Shown: piece by piece, positions 47,163 to 56,012 of the stretch
Layout of the letters: the number at the start of each line of letters is the position of its first letter
How positions within the stretch are numbered: position 1 is the stretch's first letter
Assembly (NCBI GenBank): GCA_027484445.1
Contig: JAIXSY010000055.1
Span: 465,906 to 529,905 of the forward strand
From: Verrucomicrobiaceae bacterium
Lineage (GTDB): Bacteria > Verrucomicrobiota > Verrucomicrobiia > Verrucomicrobiales > Verrucomicrobiaceae
DNA length: 64,000 nucleotides
Reading direction: 5' to 3'
Made by a program: the position numbers and the translations under genes
Notes under the pieces: model-generated
The model's database searches: none
Seen by the model: only the letters and a program-made list of their open reading frames with translations
Told to the model about the DNA's origin: nothing

Positions 47163-47777
47163 ATGAATCTAAGCGCCGATGGAGCTCTCCTTGCCTTCGC
47201 ACTCACGGCCATCGCAGCCTTGGTGCTGCTCGTCACCCGCTGGCGCTGGAATCCCTTTCTCGCGCTGACACTGACTTCTTTGCTCATGGGCGGTGGCGCG
47301 GTGCTGCTGGGTGTGGTGCCGACCTCGAACACAGTGGCGTGGACGTTTCCGGGCGTGCTGGAGACGTTTCAAACAGGACTGGGCAGGACACTCGGCAGTG
47401 TGGCCCCTATCGTGATTCTCGGGCGTTTGCTGGCGGAGTCTGGCGGTGCCACGGTGCTGACGCAGCGTTTGACGCGTTTCTTTGGCAAAGGCAATGCCGA
47501 CTGCTGCATCATCGCCCTCGCCATCACCGTCGCAGCGGAGCTGATCGCACCACTCATCACTCCTGGCAGCCTTGTGAATCGTGAGCTGCTGGTGCTCGCC
47601 ATCGGCTTCGGCTCGCTCTTTCTCTCGCACCTCAATGATGGCGGTTTCTGGATCGTCAAAGAAAGCCTCGGTCTCACCGTGCGCGAGACGCTGCAAACCT
47701 GGACCATCACCGAAACCATCATCGGCATCGCAGGTCTTCTGCTCACACTCCTGGCCGCTGCCTTGTTGCCTTCCTAA
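47163..47777 (+). pseudogene. GntP-family gluconate permease with internal deletion
   Basis: 204 aa against about 440 in intact GntP permeases. Residues 1-112 match the family N-terminus (GLGRTLGSVAPIVILGRLLA then ESGGATVLTQRLTRFFGK). The rest matches its C-terminal 90 residues (ELLVLAIGFGSLFLSHLNDG, FWIVKESLGLTVRETLQTW, TITETIIGIAG). About 240 residues of central membrane helices are missing, and the frame is kept across the junction near 47495-47510. Transport function is probably lost. It stands upstream of the dipeptidase and KDPG aldolase genes; an intact version would have fitted sugar-acid uptake feeding the aldolase. Confidence 0.75.
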
Positions 47778-47797
47778 TCTCAACCGAACCCCAATCC

Positions 47798-48949
47798 ATG
47801 CTTATCCTCGACGCGCACCTCGATCTCGCCCTTAACGCCATTGAATGGAACCGCGATCTCACACAACCACTCGCTAAGATCCGTGCTCAGGAAGCCCACT
47901 TGAAGGACAAACCCGACCGTGGCCGCGGTGTGGTGAGTTTTGGAGAAATGCGTCGTGCAGGCATCGGCCTCTGTGTCGCCACACAGCTCGCCCGCGTGGA
48001 GCGGAATGCCTACAGCCCGATCCTCGGCTGGCGCTCCCAGCCACAGGCATGGTCCATGACGCAGGCCCAGCTCGCCTGGTATGAATGCATGGAAGAAGCG
48101 GGCGAACTCGTGCAACTCCGCGATGCGGCGGCTCTGCAAAACCACATCAACCGCTGGCAGCAAGCCCTCGCACGGAAGGATGACTCGCACCTCGCCCTGC
48201 CCATCGGCTACGTGCTTTCGCTCGAGGGGGCGGACTCGCTCGTCACGCTCGATCATCTGCACCGCGCCCATGCACGCGGCCTGCGTGCCATCGGCCCCGC
48301 GCATTACGGTCCCGGCGTCTATGTGAACGGCACGGATGCCACCGGCAAACTCAGTGATGAGGGCAAGGCGCTGCTGCGCGAGGCCTCCCAGCTCGGCATG
48401 ATCCTCGATGCCACGCATCTCTGTGACGACGCTTTCTGGCAGGCGCTGGAGCTTTACGAAGGCCCCATCTGGGCCAGCCATCACAACTGCCGCGCCCTCG
48501 TCCCGCACAATCGCCAGCTCAGCGACCACATGATCCTCGCCCTCGCCCAGCGTGGGGCCGTCATCGGTGCTGCCTTGGATGCCTGGATGCTCTCTCCCGG
48601 CTGGGTGCGTGGGCAAACCACGCCGCAATCCGCTGGTGTCACGCTCAACACCGTCGTCGATCACATGGATCACATCTGCCAGCTCACCGGCACCTCGCGC
48701 TACTGCGGCATCGGCTCTGATCTGGACGGCTGCTTTGGCACCGAGCAAACTCCTGCGGATCTCGACAGCATCGCCGACCTCACCAAGCTGCCCGCCTTGC
48801 TCCAACAACGCGGCTACAACGCCGCCGACGTGCAGGGCATCATGAGTGGAAACTTCATCCGCGTTCTGTCAAACGCCCTTCAGCCACGCGCCGCAGCCCC
48901 AGCACCGAAGACGACCTCACCCGAAAGGCTGCTCAGCATCACCCATTGA
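47798..48949 (+). CDS. Membrane dipeptidase, peptidase family M19
   Basis: 383 aa; hydrolyses dipeptides with a two-zinc centre. Family motifs are in place: the HxD pair in ILDAHLDLAL near residue 7, the bridging Glu in YVLSLEGADSL, then ARGLRAIGPAHYGP. Next come MILDATHL and WASHHNCRALVPHNRQLSD with the zinc histidines, and GIGSDLDGCFG. A nonstandard Pro/Ala-rich tail (AAAPAPKTTSPER) closes the protein. There is no signal peptide, so a cytoplasmic enzyme is expected, as in many bacterial relatives of renal dipeptidase. It lies 20 bp after the GntP remnant and 9 bp before eda. Confidence 0.92.
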   Translation: MLILDAHLDLALNAIEWNRDLTQPLAKIRAQEAHLKDKPDRGRGVVSFGEMRRAGIGLCVATQLARVERNAYSPILGWRSQPQAWSMTQAQLAWYECMEEAGELVQLRDAAALQNHINRWQQALARKDDSHLALPIGYVLSLEGADSLVTLDHLHRAHARGLRAIGPAHYGPGVYVNGTDATGKLSDEGKALLREASQLGMILDATHLCDDAFWQALELYEGPIWASHHNCRALVPHNRQLSDHMILALAQRGAVIGAALDAWMLSPGWVRGQTTPQSAGVTLNTVVDHMDHICQLTGTSRYCGIGSDLDGCFGTEQTPADLDSIADLTKLPALLQQRGYNAADVQGIMSGNFIRVLSNALQPRAAAPAPKTTSPERLLSITH

Positions 48950-48958
48950 GCCAAAAGC

Positions 48959-49591
48959 ATGAGCCAGCCCATCCATCCGCATCGCATCGTCCCTGTCGCT
49001 ATCATTGATGATGCCACGCACGCTGTTCCCCTGGCCAGAGCCCTGAGCGCGGGTGGACTACCCCTCATTGAGGTCACCCTGCGCACACCTGCCGCGCTGG
49101 ACGCCATTCGCTCGATTCGTGCCGAATGCCCGGAAGTGCTTGTGGGCGCTGGCACCGTGCTCACCGCTTTGCAGGCTCGTGAAGCCCTCGCTGCCGGAGC
49201 CATGTTCGGCGTGAGTCCCGGCCTGAATGCGGATGTCGTCCGTGCCGCCAGAGACGCAGGCCTCTTTTTCATGCCCGGCGTCATGACCCCAAGCGATGTC
49301 GAAGCCGCGCTCGCCCTGGATTGCCATCTGCTGAAGTTTTTCCCCGCCGTGCCAGCAGGCGGCCTCGCCATGCTCCACGCCCTCGCCGGCCCCTACGCGC
49401 ATACCGGTGTGCAGTTCGTCCCGCTCGGCGGCGTGAATGCGGAGAACATGAGCGACTACCTTGCCCTCCCCAGCGTTGCCGCCATCGGCGGCTCATGGAT
49501 CTGCGACCGCACGCTCGTGCGCGAGCAACGCTGGCCTGAGATCACCCAGCTTTGTCTCACAGCGGCTGAGCGCATCCCCTCCATCTCATGA
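48959..49591 (+). CDS. eda: 2-dehydro-3-deoxy-phosphogluconate (KDPG/KHG) aldolase
   Basis: 210 aa, normal family length. It splits KDPG into pyruvate and glyceraldehyde 3-phosphate, the last step of the Entner-Doudoroff and related sugar-acid routes. Conserved features are the Glu-bearing strand PLIEVTLRTPAAL, EVLVGAGTVLT, GVSPGLNADVV, the Schiff-base Lys in CHLLKFFPA, and the phosphate-binding GGVN and IGGSWI. The stop overlaps the start of the next gene as ATGA. Together with the zwf gene at the window start and the GntP remnant nearby it speaks for sugar-acid metabolism. Confidence 0.92.
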   Translation: MSQPIHPHRIVPVAIIDDATHAVPLARALSAGGLPLIEVTLRTPAALDAIRSIRAECPEVLVGAGTVLTALQAREALAAGAMFGVSPGLNADVVRAARDAGLFFMPGVMTPSDVEAALALDCHLLKFFPAVPAGGLAMLHALAGPYAHTGVQFVPLGGVNAENMSDYLALPSVAAIGGSWICDRTLVREQRWPEITQLCLTAAERIPSIS

Positions 49592-50574
49592 AGTCTCTGC
49601 TCACTCTGCTACTCCTCCCGGCGCTGCTCGCCACTGCCCAAAACGCCGCCCCCGGCACACGCAATGCCCTGGAGCAGGCCGCTGTGCCTACGCCCGGCCT
49701 TGATGATGCTTCATTGCTCGCCGACTCGCCGAAAGTCTTCCCCCGCAAAGGGCCGCTGCCACTTCTCTACCCGCCTAATCTGCCCATGCGGGATGAGGAG
49801 TCGGAGGTGGACTACTTCATCTTCAGTGCGCCGCTGGAGCCGGGCACTCCCATCGGCCAGGTGCCCGCCGAAGTGCCTGCGCCATCGCGTTACTCGGGCA
49901 GGACCTTGGAACAAATTTTCCGCATCGAGTCCGAAATGCCGCAGGGACGCTTCACTCCCCCGGATAATGATTGGAACCATCTCTCTCGCACGCGCCGCCT
50001 CCTCACTGAAGGCGGAGACCTGCACATTCTGGCCCTCGGCGACAGCATCATCAATGACACCGTGCGCAGCGGCTGGGTAGCCAAGCTCCAGCAGGCCTAC
50101 CCAAAGGCTCGGATCAAACTCACCGTCTATGTCCGAGGCGGCGGTGGCTGCCAGCATTTCAAAGAAGAAAGCCGCGTGCAGAAATACATCCTCCCGCGCC
50201 GCCCCGACCTCGTCCACATCGGCGGCATCAGTCAAAAAGACATCGACAGCATCCGCGAGGTCATCCAGCAAATTCGGGCTGGACTGCCCGACGTGGAGTT
50301 CCTGCTCACCAGCGGTGTTTTTGGCCGAGTGGATCTGCGTGATCCTGCCAAGCTCGCTCTCGCTCCGCATTCCGGCACGGGTGCCTACGGTCAGGCCCTG
50401 CGGCAGCTCGCCAAGGACGAACGCTGCGCCTACCTCGACATGACCCGCCCCTGGGCGGAATACATCGTCTCATCTCAGCAGCACCCCCACGTCTTCTACC
50501 GTGACCGTGTCCATGCCAATGAGTTCGGCGAGCAGGTGCTCTCCCGCATTCTGGTATCCTTTTTCAAGCCCTGA
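49588..50574 (+). CDS. Exported SGNH/GDSL-type hydrolase-like protein
   Basis: 328 aa with a signal peptide (MKSLLTLLLLPALLATAQNA). The SGNH fold shows the GDS nucleophile block as HILALGDSIINDTVRSGW at about residue 148, then LTVYVRGGGGCQHF, DLVHIGGISQKDI in the region of the block III Asn, and the catalytic Asp-His pair in YRDRVHANEFGEQVL near the C-terminus. The substrate could be a carbohydrate ester or a lipid; the sequence does not tell. A Pro-rich linker of about 100 residues precedes the domain. It is translationally coupled to eda by ATGA overlap, which is odd for an exported enzyme and argues for a shared sugar-processing programme. Confidence 0.82.
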   Translation: MKSLLTLLLLPALLATAQNAAPGTRNALEQAAVPTPGLDDASLLADSPKVFPRKGPLPLLYPPNLPMRDEESEVDYFIFSAPLEPGTPIGQVPAEVPAPSRYSGRTLEQIFRIESEMPQGRFTPPDNDWNHLSRTRRLLTEGGDLHILALGDSIINDTVRSGWVAKLQQAYPKARIKLTVYVRGGGGCQHFKEESRVQKYILPRRPDLVHIGGISQKDIDSIREVIQQIRAGLPDVEFLLTSGVFGRVDLRDPAKLALAPHSGTGAYGQALRQLAKDERCAYLDMTRPWAEYIVSSQQHPHVFYRDRVHANEFGEQVLSRILVSFFKP

Positions 50575-50592
50575 CCTTTCATTTTAGCCTCT

Positions 50593-50659
50593 GCCTAAAG
50601 TCCATTAGGTAGATTGTTCCAAGCGCACCGTGAGATGAATGGATCCAATCCGTATATTT
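50593..50659 (+). promoter_or_regulatory. Shared promoter module, copy C
   Basis: CTAAA (50595), ATTAG (50604, one mismatch in the arm), AGATTGTT (50611), ATGG (50639), TATTT (50655), start codon 50666. Gaps differ from copies A and B by 0-3 nt. Confidence 0.65.
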
Positions 50660-50665
50660 GACCAC

Positions 50666-52126
50666 ATGAAACCCCACCTTTGCTCCAGCTCACGTCCCAT
50701 CACCACACGCCGTGATTTTCTCACGCGCAGTGCTTTCGGGCTCGGCGGGCTCGGTTTGGCCTCGCTGTTGCAGGAACTCGGCATGGCGGCGGAGTCCGCT
50801 CCCTTGTCACCCTTGGCACCCAAGAAGCCGCATTTCGCGCCAAAGGCGAAGCACGTGATCCACATCTTCTGCGAGGGCGGGCCGTCGCAGGTGGACACCT
50901 TCGATCCGAAGCCGATGCTCGACAAATACCATGGTCGTCTCGTCGATGAGGTGCTGAAGGATTACCAAAAGAATGCCGGTGAGGCTGCCAGCGGCATGGG
51001 ACGGCTCAGCGGCAAGCTACAGCGGTCGCCGTTCAAGTTCGCCAAGCACGGCCAGTGCGGCATGGAGATCAGCGAGCTGTTTCCGAAGCTCGCCACCCAT
51101 GCCGACGACCTCTGCGTGATCCGCTCCATGCACACGAAGACGAGCGTGCATGAACCCGCCCAGCTCGTGATGAACACGGGAGAGTTCGCCAGCGTGCGGC
51201 CCAGTCTCGGCTCATGGACGGTTTACGGCCTCGGCTCAGAGAATCAAAATCTGCCCGGCTTTGTGTCGTTGTCGCCAAATGGCACCACGAGCAGCGGTGA
51301 CAAGCAGTGGAGCAATGCCTTCCTGCCTGCGCACTGCGGCGGCACCGGCATCCCGACCAAAGATCCCGTGGTGACGAAGATGATCGAGCACATCCGCAGC
51401 GGCACCACCTCCCTGCGTGAGCAGCGCCGCCAGCTCGATCTCATGCGCCAGATGCACGAGGACTTCGCGCAGAAACATCCGGGCGATGCGCTGCTCGAAG
51501 GCCGTGTCAGCGCCTTCGAAACCGCCTTCCGCATGCAAATCGAGGCCACCGATGCCTTCGACCTCACCCGAGAGCCGAAAACCATGCGCGATCTCTACGG
51601 CGACACCGAAATGGGCCGCCAGCTCATGCTTGCCCGCCGTCTTGTCGAGCGCGGCGTGCGCTTTGTGCAGGTCTATCACAACGATTGGGATACCCACGAC
51701 CTCAATGACGAGCGTCACCGCAAGCTGTGCTCCGCCGCCGACCAGCCACTGCATGCGCTGCTCACCGATTTGAAGCAGCGTGACATGCTCAAAGACACGC
51801 TCATCCTCTGGGGCGGCGAGTTTGGCCGCACGCCAACAAGCGACAACAACGACGTGGCAAAGAAAAAAGGCATCGGACGCGATCACAACGCCGGTGGATT
51901 CACCATGTGGATGGCCGGCGGCGGCTCAAAGCCGGGCACGGTGCATGGCATGACAGATGACTTCGGAGCCCTGGCCGTGCATGACCAAGTCGAGGTGCAT
52001 GACCTGCACGCGACGATTCTGCACCTGCTCGGCTTTGATCATGAGAGGCTGACGTATCGGTATGCCGGACGCGATTTCCGCCTCACGGATGTGTATGGGC
52101 ATGTGGTGAAAGGTGTGCTGGCCTGA
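50666..52126 (+). CDS. DUF1501 exported protein (Tat signal)
   Basis: 486 aa. The ATG at 50666 is chosen over 50639 because its spacing to promoter module C matches copies A and B. A twin-arginine signal (TTRRDFLTRSAFGLGGLGLA) opens the protein, followed by HVIHIFCEGGPSQVDTFDPK, the usual DUF1501 start of the mature domain. MGRQLMLARRLVERGVRFVQ, LILWGGEFGRTPTS and GRDHNAGGFTMWMAGGG follow. The fold is related to sulfatase/alkaline-phosphatase-like enzymes, but the function of DUF1501 proteins is unknown. Such genes nearly always pair with a DUF1549/DUF1553- or DUF1592-type partner, as here (8-bp gap to the next gene). Confidence 0.92.
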   Translation: MKPHLCSSSRPITTRRDFLTRSAFGLGGLGLASLLQELGMAAESAPLSPLAPKKPHFAPKAKHVIHIFCEGGPSQVDTFDPKPMLDKYHGRLVDEVLKDYQKNAGEAASGMGRLSGKLQRSPFKFAKHGQCGMEISELFPKLATHADDLCVIRSMHTKTSVHEPAQLVMNTGEFASVRPSLGSWTVYGLGSENQNLPGFVSLSPNGTTSSGDKQWSNAFLPAHCGGTGIPTKDPVVTKMIEHIRSGTTSLREQRRQLDLMRQMHEDFAQKHPGDALLEGRVSAFETAFRMQIEATDAFDLTREPKTMRDLYGDTEMGRQLMLARRLVERGVRFVQVYHNDWDTHDLNDERHRKLCSAADQPLHALLTDLKQRDMLKDTLILWGGEFGRTPTSDNNDVAKKKGIGRDHNAGGFTMWMAGGGSKPGTVHGMTDDFGALAVHDQVEVHDLHATILHLLGFDHERLTYRYAGRDFRLTDVYGHVVKGVLA

Positions 52127-52134
52127 AGCGATCC

Positions 52135-54666
52135 ATGTTTCCTCACCGTCATCCATTCGCAAACAGAGGGCGTCTCTCGGTTGCCAGCGTCCTCGTCTCC
52201 CTCTCGCTCGGTTCTTTGAGTCGGACCACCGCGCATGCGGCACCGACTCCCAACGCCCATCAATTCCTCGAAACACACTGCTACGGCTGCCACGACGCCG
52301 ACATGCAGAAGGGCAAGTTCCGCATGGACAACCTCGACTCGCTCGACCCGGCGGAAGCGGCCAAGAAATGGGGCCGCATTTTCTCCAGGCTGGAGGCCGG
52401 GGAGATGCCGCCGCCGAAGAAGCCCCGCCCGCCACAGGCGCAAACCGCCGATGTGCTGATGGAAATCAAAGTGGCGCTCGCCGCGGAAGCCAAAGCCCGC
52501 CGGGCCGAGGGGCGCACTCACATGCGCCGCCTGAACCGCCTGGAGTATGAGAACACCGTCCGGGATTTGCTCGGCATCACCACACCGCTTCAGGATTTGC
52601 TGCCAGAGGATGATCTCGCCGATGGTTTCGCAACGGGGTCCGCTGCGCTGAGCATTTCTCCGGTGCACATCCAGCGCTACATGGAGGCGGCGGAGAAGGC
52701 GCTGCAAGACGCCCTCATGCGTGGTGCCCGGCCCGAGGTGGCGAAACGGACATGGTCATTTTCGGATGAGAAGGAGCAGAAGGGCTATGCGCTCAACCAC
52801 CCGAACAACAAGCCGATGATCCATGTGCGCGATGGCAGACTTCATTTCTTCGCCGAGCCGCACATCGAAGTGCCGATCCAATCGTATCAATTCGCGGAGA
52901 TCACCAAGGCCATGCCGGGCCGCTACCGCGTGCGCGTTTCCGCCTTCACGCATGATGCCCAGGGCTGCAGTCTGGCGTTTGCTGTGAGGACAACGCGGAG
53001 CAAGCAACTTCTCGGCTACTTCGATGCGCCGGCGGATCGGTCGGGCGTCGTCGAGGTCGCGCACTGGTTCCGTCCGGGAGAATCAATCACCATCGAGCCG
53101 TATTTGCTGAACAAAGCACGCCGCGAACGAAAGCTGGGCCAGTATGCGGCCAAGGATGGCACGCCGCCGGGAGGTCTCGCGCTCGGCATTGATTGGATCG
53201 AGGTGGAGGGTCCGCTTCATGATGTGTGGCCGCCGCTGGGGCACGAGCGCTTGTTCGGTGGCTTGGAGTTGAAGCCTTTCAAGGAACTGCCGAAAGGCAC
53301 GGTCCTGACGGGCACGCTGGCGCCCTTGCGCTACTCGGAGAAGCTCACGCCTGTGTCTGGCAATCCCGAGGCCGACGCCAAGCGATTGCTCACCGGATTT
53401 CTGGGACGTGCGTTTCGTCGTCCCGTGACAGCGGAGGATGTGGCCCCTTACCACGCTATCGTGGCGCGACATTTGGAGCAAAAGGAATGCTTCGAGTCGG
53501 CGATGCTGGAGGCATATCAGACCGCGTTGTGCTCGCCGGATTTTCTTTTCCTCGTCGAGGAGCCCGGTCCGCTCTCGGATCACGCCCTCGCCTCGCGGCT
53601 GGCGTATTTTCTCACCCGCTCCGCGCCCGACGATGCGCTGCGAGCCCTTGCCGACCATGGCGAACTGAAACGGCCCGAAGTGCTGCGCCGCGAGACAGAA
53701 CGCCTGCTGGCCTCGCCACGTTCGACGGCGTTTGTGAACGACTTCCTCGACCACTGGCTGCACCTTCGTGACCTGGATGCTACCATGCCCGACAAGGAGC
53801 TTTTTCCCGAGTATTACGAGATCGTTTTCAACTCGAAGGTGGACGGTCTGCTACGCGAGTCCATCGCCGCCGAGACGCGCCTCTTTTTTGGCAGCCTGCT
53901 CAAAACGAATGGCAGCCTGCTCCAGCTCATCGATTCCGATTTCACCTATCTGAACAGCCGCCTCGCGGAGTTCTACGGACTGCCTCCCGTGGAGGGCGTG
54001 CAGATGCGGCGTGCGCCCCTGCCTGCCGACAGCGTGCGTGGCGGCGTGCTCACGCAGGCGAGTGTTTTGAAAGTGACTGCGAACGGTTCCCGAACGTCGC
54101 CAGTGCTGCGGGGGGCCTGGGTCCTGCACAACATTATCGGACGCCCGCCGCCACCACCACCGGCGGAAGTCGCCGGCATCGAGCCGGACACGCGGGGTGC
54201 CACCACCATCCGTGAGCAACTCGCGAAGCATCAGAACACAGAGAGCTGCGCCTCGTGCCACCGCCAGATTGATCCACCGGGATTCGCGCTCGAAGCCTTC
54301 GACCCCGTAGGCCAGTGGCGTGAGGCCTATCGGACCACCGAAATGGGCACAGAGGTGAAGCTGCTGAATGTGGAGGGCCAAAAGGTGAAATACCGCATCG
54401 GTGCCGTTGTCGATGCCAGCGGCAGCCTCCTGGATAACAGCCGCTTCGCCGGACCGCAGGAGTTCAAGAAACTCGCGCTTCGGCAGTCTGATGCGGTGGC
54501 ACGCTGCATCGCCGGAAAGCTCGTCACTTTCTCCACGGGCCATCACACGGAGCCGGGCGACATCCTCGCTCTTGATGCCATCGTCGCGTCCGTAAAGAAG
54601 AATGACTATGGCCTGCGCACCCTGATCCATGCCGTGATCCAGAGTGACCTCTTTCTCAACAAGTGA
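52135..54666 (+). CDS. DUF1587/DUF1592/DUF1588/DUF1585 planctomycete-type cytochrome-like protein
   Basis: 843 aa with a signal peptide ending near HAAPTP. A heme-like CxxCH (CYGCH, 49-53) opens a PSCyt-type N-terminal domain; MPPPKKPRP is typical of its end. Then come DUF1587 (RRLNRLEYENTVRDLLGI), a carbohydrate-binding-like segment, DUF1595/DUF1592 (FLGRAFRRPVTAEDV, ALCSPDFLFLVEEPG), DUF1588 (RGGVLTQASVLKVTANGSRT) with a second CxxCH (705-709) in CASCHRQIDPPGFALEAFDP, and DUF1585 at the end. Known only as a recurring periplasmic module in Planctomycetes and Verrucomicrobia. The two heme motifs suggest electron transfer. Operon partner of the DUF1501 and DUF1552 genes. Confidence 0.9.
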   Translation: MFPHRHPFANRGRLSVASVLVSLSLGSLSRTTAHAAPTPNAHQFLETHCYGCHDADMQKGKFRMDNLDSLDPAEAAKKWGRIFSRLEAGEMPPPKKPRPPQAQTADVLMEIKVALAAEAKARRAEGRTHMRRLNRLEYENTVRDLLGITTPLQDLLPEDDLADGFATGSAALSISPVHIQRYMEAAEKALQDALMRGARPEVAKRTWSFSDEKEQKGYALNHPNNKPMIHVRDGRLHFFAEPHIEVPIQSYQFAEITKAMPGRYRVRVSAFTHDAQGCSLAFAVRTTRSKQLLGYFDAPADRSGVVEVAHWFRPGESITIEPYLLNKARRERKLGQYAAKDGTPPGGLALGIDWIEVEGPLHDVWPPLGHERLFGGLELKPFKELPKGTVLTGTLAPLRYSEKLTPVSGNPEADAKRLLTGFLGRAFRRPVTAEDVAPYHAIVARHLEQKECFESAMLEAYQTALCSPDFLFLVEEPGPLSDHALASRLAYFLTRSAPDDALRALADHGELKRPEVLRRETERLLASPRSTAFVNDFLDHWLHLRDLDATMPDKELFPEYYEIVFNSKVDGLLRESIAAETRLFFGSLLKTNGSLLQLIDSDFTYLNSRLAEFYGLPPVEGVQMRRAPLPADSVRGGVLTQASVLKVTANGSRTSPVLRGAWVLHNIIGRPPPPPPAEVAGIEPDTRGATTIREQLAKHQNTESCASCHRQIDPPGFALEAFDPVGQWREAYRTTEMGTEVKLLNVEGQKVKYRIGAVVDASGSLLDNSRFAGPQEFKKLALRQSDAVARCIAGKLVTFSTGHHTEPGDILALDAIVASVKKNDYGLRTLIHAVIQSDLFLNK

Positions 54667-54682
54667 ACCCCTATCCTGGAAG

Positions 54683-55996
54683 ATGCACACACCTCTCGAC
54701 CGCCGCACTTTTTTACGCAGCTCAGGCATTTCTCTGGCCCTGCCGTTCCTCGAATCAATGACCAAGGCCATCGCGGGCACCGTTGCGCCTGCCGACGCGG
54801 CACCGCGCCGCCTCGTCGCCATCGGCACGCCGTTTGGATTCGATCCACATGCCTTTGTGCCGACCACCACAGGCCGTGACTATGCGCTCACTCCACATCT
54901 GGAGCACCTCAAAGCCTTGCGCGATGACTTCACCGTCATTTCCGGCCTCAGTCACCCGAACACCGGCGGCGGCGGGCACAAAGCGGAGGCCGTGATGCTC
55001 ACCGGAGCGCCGTATCCCGACTATTCCTACAACCTCAAGAACACCATCTCACTCGACCAGGAGTTAGCCACGCGCTTCCGTGGCCAGACGCGCTACGACA
55101 GCCTCGTGCTCACCACCTACAGCGGCAGCCTTTCCTACACCGGCAATGGTGTGAACATCCCCGCCATCGACCGCCCTTCGCAAGTCTTTGCCAGGCTTTT
55201 CCTCGCCAGCACGCCCGCGCAGCAGGCCGAGGAACTCCGCAAAATCGGCACCGGGCGCAGCATGCTCGATTTTGTTGGTGACCAGGCGAAGCGGCTGGGC
55301 AAACGCGTGAGCGCCGCAGACCGTTCGCGGCTGGATGAATACTTCGAATCTGTGCGGGACGTTGAGCGGCAGCTCCAGATGTCCGGCGAGTGGGTGAATC
55401 GTCCGAAGCCAAAGGCACCCGGTCCCGCGCCGAAGGACATCGCCGGTCCCGGCCAGCAGCACAAGAAGCTCCAGCTCATGTTCGACATGATCTACCTCGC
55501 GCTCATCACCGACTCCACTCGTGCGATCACCATCAAGACCTTCGGCGACCACCATGACCTCTCCCATCATGGCAAAGAACCGCAAAAACTCGCCGCCTGC
55601 CGGCAGGTGGAAGTCCAGCTCCTGCAAACCTACGCCGGGTTGCTTACCAAGCTGAAAACCGCGCAGGAAGGCTCCGGCGGAAACTTGCTCGACCGCACCA
55701 TGGTCCTCGTGACGAGCAACCTGAAGGACGGAAACTCCCACTCGACCGCCAACCTCCCCGTGCTCCTGGCCGGTGGCGGCTTCAAACACGGCCAGCACCT
55801 CACCTTCAACAGCCCTTACGTTGAAAGCATCGCCGCCGCCGTGAAAGAGCCCGACACCAAAACACCGGCCCCCGTTGTCGGCGCGGGTCCTACCCCACTC
55901 TGCAATCTCTACCTCTCCATGCTCCAGCGCGCCGGGATCACATCCGACCGCTTCAGCTCCAGCAGCGGCACGCTGACGGGTCTCGAGTTCACCTGA
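54683..55996 (+). CDS. DUF1552 exported protein (Tat signal)
   Basis: 437 aa. The ATG at 54683 gives the twin-arginine signal HTPLDRRTFLRSSGISLALP; the frame runs 13 codons further into the previous gene without an export signal. Mature features are the family opening PRRLVAIGTPFGFDPHAFVP, HLEHLKALRDDFTVISGLSH, and FGDHHDLSHHGKEPQKLAAC. LVTSNLKDGNSHSTANLPVLL lies near the end. DUF1552 belongs to the same alkaline-phosphatase-like group as DUF1501, and the function is unknown. It usually partners a DUF1592-type protein, which is the gene just upstream. 16 bp to the next gene. Confidence 0.9.
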   Translation: MHTPLDRRTFLRSSGISLALPFLESMTKAIAGTVAPADAAPRRLVAIGTPFGFDPHAFVPTTTGRDYALTPHLEHLKALRDDFTVISGLSHPNTGGGGHKAEAVMLTGAPYPDYSYNLKNTISLDQELATRFRGQTRYDSLVLTTYSGSLSYTGNGVNIPAIDRPSQVFARLFLASTPAQQAEELRKIGTGRSMLDFVGDQAKRLGKRVSAADRSRLDEYFESVRDVERQLQMSGEWVNRPKPKAPGPAPKDIAGPGQQHKKLQLMFDMIYLALITDSTRAITIKTFGDHHDLSHHGKEPQKLAACRQVEVQLLQTYAGLLTKLKTAQEGSGGNLLDRTMVLVTSNLKDGNSHSTANLPVLLAGGGFKHGQHLTFNSPYVESIAAAVKEPDTKTPAPVVGAGPTPLCNLYLSMLQRAGITSDRFSSSSGTLTGLEFT

Positions 55997-56012
55997 GCCT
56001 TCCATCCACCGT

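Noticed and set aside
53851..54870. Long minus-strand ORF (339 aa) across the DUF1592/DUF1552 junction
   Set aside because: It covers conserved CxxCH and Tat-signal coding on the other strand and spans two real genes; shadow frame.
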